NCBI GenBank assembly: GCA_021325455.1
Contig: JAJPHD010000023.1
Span: forward strand, 1 to 36,181
Origin: Actinomycetota bacterium
GTDB lineage: Bacteria > Actinomycetota > Acidimicrobiia > Acidimicrobiales > JAJPHD01
Direction: 5' to 3'
DNA: 36,181 bases
Of the stretch, positions 31,939 to 36,181 are shown in pieces. Position 1 is the first letter of the stretch. The number at the start of each line of letters is the position of its first letter. The translations under genes and the position numbers were made by a program. Under the pieces are notes generated by a model. That model had not been told where the DNA came from and did no database searches. It saw nothing but the letters and a program-made list of their open reading frames with translations.

Positions 31939-32882
31939 CCACCTTCGAGGGTCGGTACCGGGCGGGCTCCTTCTCCTTCTCGGTGCGCACCGACCGCCCG
32001 GAGCTGGGACGCCTGGTGGACGGGCTCCTCGCCGGGTTCAAGCTGGGGCAAGGATCCGATGGGGACCAGGTCGAGCGCGAGTACACGCTCTCCGTCGGAG
32101 ACCGGGCCGCCGGCACCGTGACCCTCGGCCTGGGTGAGGGTCACCTGCTGGCGGACCAGCCCCTGGGCACGGCCGTCGACCTGATCCTCTGGGAGGTGAG
32201 CCAGGCCGGGATCGACTCGGCTTCGCCCTGCGTGGCCCTCCACGCTGCCGCCGTCTCCCTCCACGGCAGGGCCGTCCTCCTGCCGGCAGAGCCGGGCTCG
32301 GGAAAGACGACCCTGGCGGCGGCGTTGACGATGGCGGGCTGTGACTATCTGAGCGACGAGTTGGCCCCGATAGATCCCGTGAGCGCCGAGGTCGTCCCAT
32401 TTCCTCGGCCCCTTTGGATGATGCGGGAGTCCATCGCGCTGTTCCCGGGGCTGGCCCAGGCCCTCTCCGAGCAACCGGATGACCCGGCCAGCCCCAAGCG
32501 CCACATCCCGCCCCACGACCTGCGTCCCGCCCCCTTCGGGGGTTCCTGTCCGGTGGGCCTGGTGGTGTTCCCCACCTACGTGGCGGGCTCGCCCCTCCTG
32601 CTCTGGCCCCTGGGCAGGGCCCAAGCTGTTTCCCGCCTCATCGAGAACTCCTTCAACTTCTTGAGGCTGGGGGGCGCGGGGCTCGGCGTCCTGGCCCGCA
32701 TGGTCGCGGGGGCCTCCTGCTACCAGATGCGCAGCGGGGACCTGCCGTCGGCTGTGACAACCTTGATGGCCCTGCTCCAGAGCGGAGGGTTCAGCCAGCT
32801 GCCAGGCCGATCAGCTCATCGAGAGCGCCGTCCAGGCTCCACGACAGCGGGAGCGGCTCTACCTGGTCGAACAGCCGGCTGA
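31935..32882 (+). CDS. HprK-related serine kinase
   Basis: 315 residues. The N-terminal half (about 1-95) is a divergent domain; the C-terminal half is an HPr-kinase-like domain with LHAAAVSLHGRAVLLPA, P-loop GSGKT (121-125), and YLSDELAPIDP, matching HprK-related kinases found with PqqD-like proteins and PF14907 nucleotidyltransferases. True HprK phosphorylates a Ser of HPr; related kinases in lasso-peptide loci phosphorylate a C-terminal Ser. No HPr gene is present, so the substrate is probably a peptide or surface-polymer component. The last 30 residues are Arg/Gly-rich and overlap the opposite gene by 92 bases, so the natural end may have been extended by read-through into antisense coding sequence. 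Confidence 0.8.
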   Translation: MTTFEGRYRAGSFSFSVRTDRPELGRLVDGLLAGFKLGQGSDGDQVEREYTLSVGDRAAGTVTLGLGEGHLLADQPLGTAVDLILWEVSQAGIDSASPCVALHAAAVSLHGRAVLLPAEPGSGKTTLAAALTMAGCDYLSDELAPIDPVSAEVVPFPRPLWMMRESIALFPGLAQALSEQPDDPASPKRHIPPHDLRPAPFGGSCPVGLVVFPTYVAGSPLLLWPLGRAQAVSRLIENSFNFLRLGGAGLGVLARMVAGASCYQMRSGDLPSAVTTLMALLQSGGFSQLPGRSAHRERRPGSTTAGAALPGRTAG

Positions 32883-33612
32883 GCCGGGTAAGGCTTGAGG
32901 TGCCGACCGTGCCCCTGGGTCCGGAGACGTCCCTCACCCCCAGGGCGACGGCCCGGCCCCGGGTCATGGGGCGCCTCGGGCCCTCATCCCCCGCCATCAG
33001 GCCCCACGCCGCCAGCGCGTAGCGGCCCGCCGGGGCCCCGTCGCTGGGGGGGCCCAGACGGGCGGCCTGGGCAAAGACGGCCTCGTCGGCCCGCTCCAGA
33101 TCGCAGCACGGGACGATCAGCTCACCGGCCTCGGGGTCCACCAGGGCCACCGGGGCGTCCACCAGGGTCACCCTGCTCCGGCGAAGCCGCCCCTCCAGCT
33201 TCCCTGGCTCCCCGTAGCTGCGCAGGAAGCTCGGGAGCAGCACGGCCCGCTGGCCCACGATCGCCATGGCATCGATCACCAGCAAGCCCTCCCTACCGCT
33301 GTCCGCCAGCTCGTGAGAGCTCAGGTAGGTCGACAGGGCCCGCAGGACGCGAAGAGGCGAGCGGCTTCGCACCACAGCCAGGCTGGACCGGTAGAGGAGG
33401 TTCAGTCCCCGGGTCCCTCGGCCCTGCCCGTTCCCCGCGTGCAGAACCACGGAGTAGTTGGCCGGAGGTTCGATCCCGTCCAGCTCCTCGACCAGGTACG
33501 AACGGAGCAGATCACGCACCAGGGCATCGGTCTCGGCCGAGTTGGAGCGCACGCCCAGGTGCCACTGGCCCACCCGGAAGGTGCTCGAAGCCGCCCACCC
33601 GAGGCGGTCCAC
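32791..33612 (-). CDS. HprK-related paralogue lacking the P-loop
   Basis: 273 residues. It aligns along its length with the kinase encoded opposite: FRVGQWHLGVRSNSAETDAL against RAGSFSFSVRTDRPELGRL, and VIDAMAIVGQRAVLLPSF followed later by VTLVDAPVALVDPEAGELIV against the kinase's HAAAVSLHGRAVLLPA and YLSDELAPIDP. Where the kinase has GSGKT this protein has LRSYGEPGKL, so ATP binding is doubtful. Likely a regulatory or substrate-binding partner of the active kinase. GTG 33612 lies nine bases after the 34-codon ORF. Its 3' end overlaps the kinase gene tail to tail. Confidence 0.72.
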   Translation of the reverse strand: MDRLGWAASSTFRVGQWHLGVRSNSAETDALVRDLLRSYLVEELDGIEPPANYSVVLHAGNGQGRGTRGLNLLYRSSLAVVRSRSPLRVLRALSTYLSSHELADSGREGLLVIDAMAIVGQRAVLLPSFLRSYGEPGKLEGRLRRSRVTLVDAPVALVDPEAGELIVPCCDLERADEAVFAQAARLGPPSDGAPAGRYALAAWGLMAGDEGPRRPMTRGRAVALGVRDVSGPRGTVGTSSLTRLSRLFDQVEPLPLSWSLDGALDELIGLAAG

Positions 33613-33621
33613 CTTGCCCAG

Positions 33622-33726
33622 TCAGGACGACGGCACCTCGTTTAGGAACTTGGGCGCCACCCGGGCCGTGCCGTCAACTGCGACCTGGTTGCCAGACTGT
33701 GCTGCCGCCCGAGCCTCGGTGCCCAA
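33622..33726 (-). CDS. 34-residue peptide, candidate substrate of the kinase system
   Basis: TTG 33726 is preceded by a seven-G run and TTTCATC (7-base spacing), among the best ribosome-binding sites in the window; an in-frame TGA lies 18 bases upstream of the TTG. The product starts MGTEARAAAQSG and ends KFLNEVPSS, with no Cys and a balanced charge. It stops nine bases before the HprK-related paralogue, so they form one transcript. A small peptide ending in two serines beside kinase, nucleotidyltransferase and PqqD-like genes suggests a modified peptide or small carrier protein. It does not fit the lasso-precursor pattern well (no clear ring Gly/Glu spacing and a very short tail). Confidence 0.55.
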   Translation of the reverse strand: MGTEARAAAQSGNQVAVDGTARVAPKFLNEVPSS

Positions 33727-33859
33727 GATGAAACCCCCCCTTCACGTCTCGACGCGATGGTAGCGGTACGGGGAGTGCCTCACCAGTCACGTCGACCCGA
33801 AGGCCCCCGGCTCGGCCGCCGCAGTATCCTCTCGCTGAAACCGTTTGGGGGGGAGTGGA

Positions 33860-35941
33860 GTGCTCGAGACACCGGAGTCAGCGCTGCACCCTGGTCCCTT
33901 GGACCAGGGCCTTTCTCGTGTGGCCGCCGTGGTGGTGACCCACCGGCGGCCCCGGCTGGCGACCCAGGTGGTGCGCAGCCTCCTGGAAAACGAGGGGCTT
34001 CCCGCCAACCAGGTCTTCGTCGTGGTGAACGGCGAGGGGGGCCTCAGCGATCCGGTGCTCGAGTCCCGGGTGACGATCATCCACCTGAGGGAGAACCCCG
34101 GTCCGGCCGGCGGCTTCAGGGAAGGAATGCTGGCCGCCTTCAGCACCGGGCGCTTCGACTGGTGCTACCTGTGCGAGGACGACGTGGGCCTGTTCTCGCT
34201 CCCCAGGCCCCGGCTGGGCTACCTCCTGGAGGGCCTGGCCATCCAGGAGCCCGGGGCCGGCCACCCACCGGTGGGCGCCGTCGTCGCCTACGGGCGCGAC
34301 CTCCACCGCCGCAGCGGGCACACCACCGTCCACCACCCCGGGAAACCGGAGGGATTCGAGCCCGTGGATGCCGCCTGCTGGGGAGCCACCCTCGTGCACC
34401 GCCGGGTCCTGGAGGGAGGTGTGGTTCCTGACGACAGCTACTTCTTCGGCTACGAGGACTTCGACTTCTATTACCGGCTGCGCCGGGCCGGGTACGCGCT
34501 GTTGCTGGATTGCCGGGCGGCATCGGCCGTCGAGGGCCAGATGACCCTTGCCGGGCGGGAGGCCGCCTTCGCCGGGCAGCGACCGGTTGACGCCGATGAG
34601 CCCTGGCGGGCCTTCTACGTGGCCCGGAACTACTTCCTCCTCGCTCGCCGGCACGGGTCCCCGGGCTGGGTGGCGGCCCACCTCCTCTATTCGGTGCGCC
34701 GGTTGCAACTGGCACCGTCCCGGGCCGAGCGCAGGGCCATAATGGCGGGGCTGTGGGCCGGAGCCCTGGGGGCCAAGGGCCAGGACCCCCGTTTCACCCG
34801 TCAGGTTGGCGAGCTGCAAGCCGATCACCGAGCGGGCAATGGCAGCCGACCTTCCGCTGCCAGCGGGAGGCTGATCCTCCACGTCCTGCCGGTCGACATC
34901 GCCAGGGGAGGACAGGTGAACGCCCGGGACCTGCGCGACCTCCTCAACCACGGAAGGGACCGCCATGAGATCCTCACCTTCTTCCAGTGCAAGCCGGTCT
35001 TGCTGTCGGCCGAGCACCGCCTGGAGGTCCCCATGGGCTGGCGCCGCTCCGCCGGCTTCGACCCCCTCGCCTACCGCCGGCTGCGCTCCGCCCTTCGGCG
35101 CATAGGCCCCGACGTGGTCGTGGCCCACGGGGGCGAGCCCCTCAAGTACCTCGCCCTCATGGGCAGGACCGCCCCTCTCATCTACGTTGCCTTCGGCATC
35201 CTCACCGACAAGGCCCGCTCGAGCCCGCGCCGGAGCCTCTACCGCACCCTGGCCCGCAGGGCGGACATGGTTGTCGCCATCTCAAACGAGGTCTTCGAAG
35301 AGGCGAGGGAGGTGCTCGGCGTGCCACCCGGGCGCCTGGCCCTGATCCCCAACTCCCGGGACCCCCGTACCTACCGTCCCGGGCCCGCCCGCTCCCGGCC
35401 GGCCGACCCTGTCAACCTCCTGTTCGTCGGCCATCTCACCGCCACCAAGCGGCCGGAGCTGTTCATCCGGGTGGTGGCCGAGCTTCGCCGTCGTGGCCGC
35501 CGTGTTCGCGGGTACATGGTGGGGGACGGCCCCCTGGAGGGTCAGGTCCGCCAGCTGGCCCCCGAGGCCGGTGTCGAGGTCCTGGGCCGCCGCACCGATG
35601 TCCCCGAGCTCCTCCGCCAGGCGGACATCTTCGTGTTCACCAGCGTTCCTGAAGGCGAGGGCATGCCCGGGGTCCTCATCGAATCCGGCATGAGCGGCCT
35701 TCCCACCGTCGCCACCGACTGCCCCGGTGCCTCCACTGTCGTCCTGGAGGGCAGGACCGGCCATGTGGTGGGCGTGCACGACTTCGAGGCCTTGGTGGGA
35801 GCGGTCGAGCGTCTGGTGACCGACCCCGAGCTGCGAACCGACATGGGCCGGGCGGCGAGGGAGCGCTGCGTGCGCGAGTTCAGCCTGGAGTCGGTGGCCA
35901 GCCAATGGGAGAGGCTCCTCTCCGGTCTGCCCGGCCGCTGA
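33860..35941 (+). CDS. Fused GT2-GT4 glycosyltransferase
   Basis: 693 residues with two transferase modules. Residues 20-330 form a GT2 domain like mycobacterial galactofuranosyl/rhamnosyl transferases: AAVVVTHRRP, LRENPGPAGGF, metal site CEDD (105-108) and GYEDFDFYYRLRRAG. Residues about 340-690 form a GT4 domain: LHVLPVDIARGGQVNARDLR-type start, LLFVGHLTATKRPELFIRVV and EGEGMPGVLIESGMSGLPTV carrying the E-x7-E motif. Two successive sugar additions by one polypeptide are inferred. GTG 33860 follows GGGGGGGAGTGGA; an earlier TTG is possible. It stands alone on the plus strand. Confidence 0.88.
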   Translation: MLETPESALHPGPLDQGLSRVAAVVVTHRRPRLATQVVRSLLENEGLPANQVFVVVNGEGGLSDPVLESRVTIIHLRENPGPAGGFREGMLAAFSTGRFDWCYLCEDDVGLFSLPRPRLGYLLEGLAIQEPGAGHPPVGAVVAYGRDLHRRSGHTTVHHPGKPEGFEPVDAACWGATLVHRRVLEGGVVPDDSYFFGYEDFDFYYRLRRAGYALLLDCRAASAVEGQMTLAGREAAFAGQRPVDADEPWRAFYVARNYFLLARRHGSPGWVAAHLLYSVRRLQLAPSRAERRAIMAGLWAGALGAKGQDPRFTRQVGELQADHRAGNGSRPSAASGRLILHVLPVDIARGGQVNARDLRDLLNHGRDRHEILTFFQCKPVLLSAEHRLEVPMGWRRSAGFDPLAYRRLRSALRRIGPDVVVAHGGEPLKYLALMGRTAPLIYVAFGILTDKARSSPRRSLYRTLARRADMVVAISNEVFEEAREVLGVPPGRLALIPNSRDPRTYRPGPARSRPADPVNLLFVGHLTATKRPELFIRVVAELRRRGRRVRGYMVGDGPLEGQVRQLAPEAGVEVLGRRTDVPELLRQADIFVFTSVPEGEGMPGVLIESGMSGLPTVATDCPGASTVVLEGRTGHVVGVHDFEALVGAVERLVTDPELRTDMGRAARERCVREFSLESVASQWERLLSGLPGR

Positions 35942-35945
35942 CGAT

Positions 35946-35992
35946 GGCCAGGGTGAGCGTCGAGAGGCTCCAGCCGCTCGCTGGAATTGGCC
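35946..35992. terminator. Imperfect hairpin between convergent genes
   Basis: GGCCA/TGGCC at the base and GAGCG/CGCTC inside give an imperfect stem-loop filling the 51-base gap between the fused glycosyltransferase and the APS kinase gene. There is no T-run, so termination by this element is only suggested by position. Confidence 0.3.
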
Positions 35993-36181
35993 CTAGATGA
36001 TCCCTCTGTCCGTGAGGGCCCGCATCACGGCCTGGAGGCTCTCCTCGGGGCCCATGGCCTCCGTTGCCAGCTCCAGGTCGGGGTCGGCCGGCTCCTCGTA
36101 GGGGTCGTCCACCCCGGTCACCCCGGTGGCCTGCCCGGCCCGGGCCCGGGCGTAGAGGCCCTTGGGGTCCCTCCTCTCGCA
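35993..36181 (-). CDS. cysC: Adenylylsulfate kinase, C-terminal fragment at window edge
   Basis: The last 62 residues of an APS kinase read in from base 36181. CERRDPKGLYARARAG, then TGVDDPYEEP and a C-terminal LQAVMRALTDRGII are conserved in the family (CxxRDxKGxYxxAR, followed by the D-D-P-Y-E-x-P segment). The enzyme phosphorylates APS to PAPS, the sulfate donor used by the two sulfotransferases at 12156 and 14305. It could be free-standing CysC or the kinase end of a CysN/CysC fusion; the missing N-terminus would tell. Confidence 0.9.
   Translation of the reverse strand, partial: CERRDPKGLYARARAGQATGVTGVDDPYEEPADPDLELATEAMGPEESLQAVMRALTDRGII

Noticed and set aside
31935-32882. The kinase as genuine HPr kinase/phosphorylase (HprK)
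   Set aside because: No HPr or PTS gene is present, the N-terminal half differs, and the neighbours match HprK-related kinase loci instead.
33622-33726. Reading the 34-residue product as a lasso-peptide precursor
   Set aside because: No Gly/Ala/Ser-1 with Asp/Glu at 7-9 followed by a tail long enough to thread, no conserved leader motif, and no cyclase or B2 protease gene in view.
1-36181. CRISPR arrays, tRNA or rRNA genes, insertion sequences
   Set aside because: No spaced direct repeats, no cloverleaf-like sequence with CCA region, no rRNA-like stretch and no transposase or flanking inverted repeats were seen.

Overview
The window is GC-rich DNA (roughly 70% G+C, GTG and TTG starts common, genes packed with 4-base ATGA/GTGA overlaps) from an actinobacterium. 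The markers are a BldD-type regulator, a PyrR with an RNA-binding leader, three Tat genes, and a small protein with an LAXTG-type sortase signal. The bldD / pyrR-pyrB neighbourhood resembles that of Streptomyces, but a c-di-GMP enzyme and a transporter lie between. A deep-branching lineage such as Acidimicrobiia is plausible, but the sequence alone does not prove it.

Left third (1-9530), housekeeping and signalling: pyrB (cut by the window edge) and pyrR on the minus strand, with a leader that contains a PyrR-binding hairpin and an intrinsic terminator; a membrane GAF-GGDEF-EAL protein; an MFS transporter behind a leader with a 7-codon upstream ORF; a BldD homologue that keeps the c-di-GMP signature; a phosphopantetheinyl-transferase-like protein lacking key metal ligands; and tatA-tatB-tatC.

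Middle (9785-24068), a cell-surface polysaccharide locus. The plus strand carries a DUF4012 protein, an LAFTG-anchored mini-protein, and a sulfotransferase / multi-pass membrane protein / sulfotransferase trio linked by 4-base overlaps. The minus strand carries a DXD glycosyltransferase, an ABC-2 exporter pair and a GT2 enzyme. Then come two paralogous secreted right-handed beta-helix proteins, one with a lectin-like propeller and one a lipoprotein, flanking a GT4 glycosyltransferase.

Right third (24083-36181), the unusual part. One long minus-strand operon encodes two LuxR-type regulators with degraded receiver domains, three different PqqD-like proteins, a Wzc-like chain-length protein whose kinase motifs are lost, a PF14907-type nucleotidyltransferase and a nucleotide-sugar dehydrogenase. 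Divergent from it are a membrane protein, a possible 44-residue ORF and an HprK-related kinase. That kinase faces a minus-strand paralogue that has lost its P-loop. Directly upstream of the paralogue is a 34-codon ORF with a strong ribosome-binding site, whose product ends in Ser-Ser. Kinase, nucleotidyltransferase, PqqD-like proteins and a small peptide together suggest a peptide-modification system embedded in the polysaccharide locus. A fused GT2-GT4 enzyme and the C-terminal end of an APS kinase (source of PAPS for the sulfotransferases) close the window.

Inferred overall role: synthesis, export and probable sulfation of an extracellular polysaccharide with attached surface proteins, under c-di-GMP/BldD and LuxR-type control, with an uncharacterised HprK/PqqD/nucleotidyltransferase module. 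No tRNA, rRNA, CRISPR array or insertion sequence was recognised.
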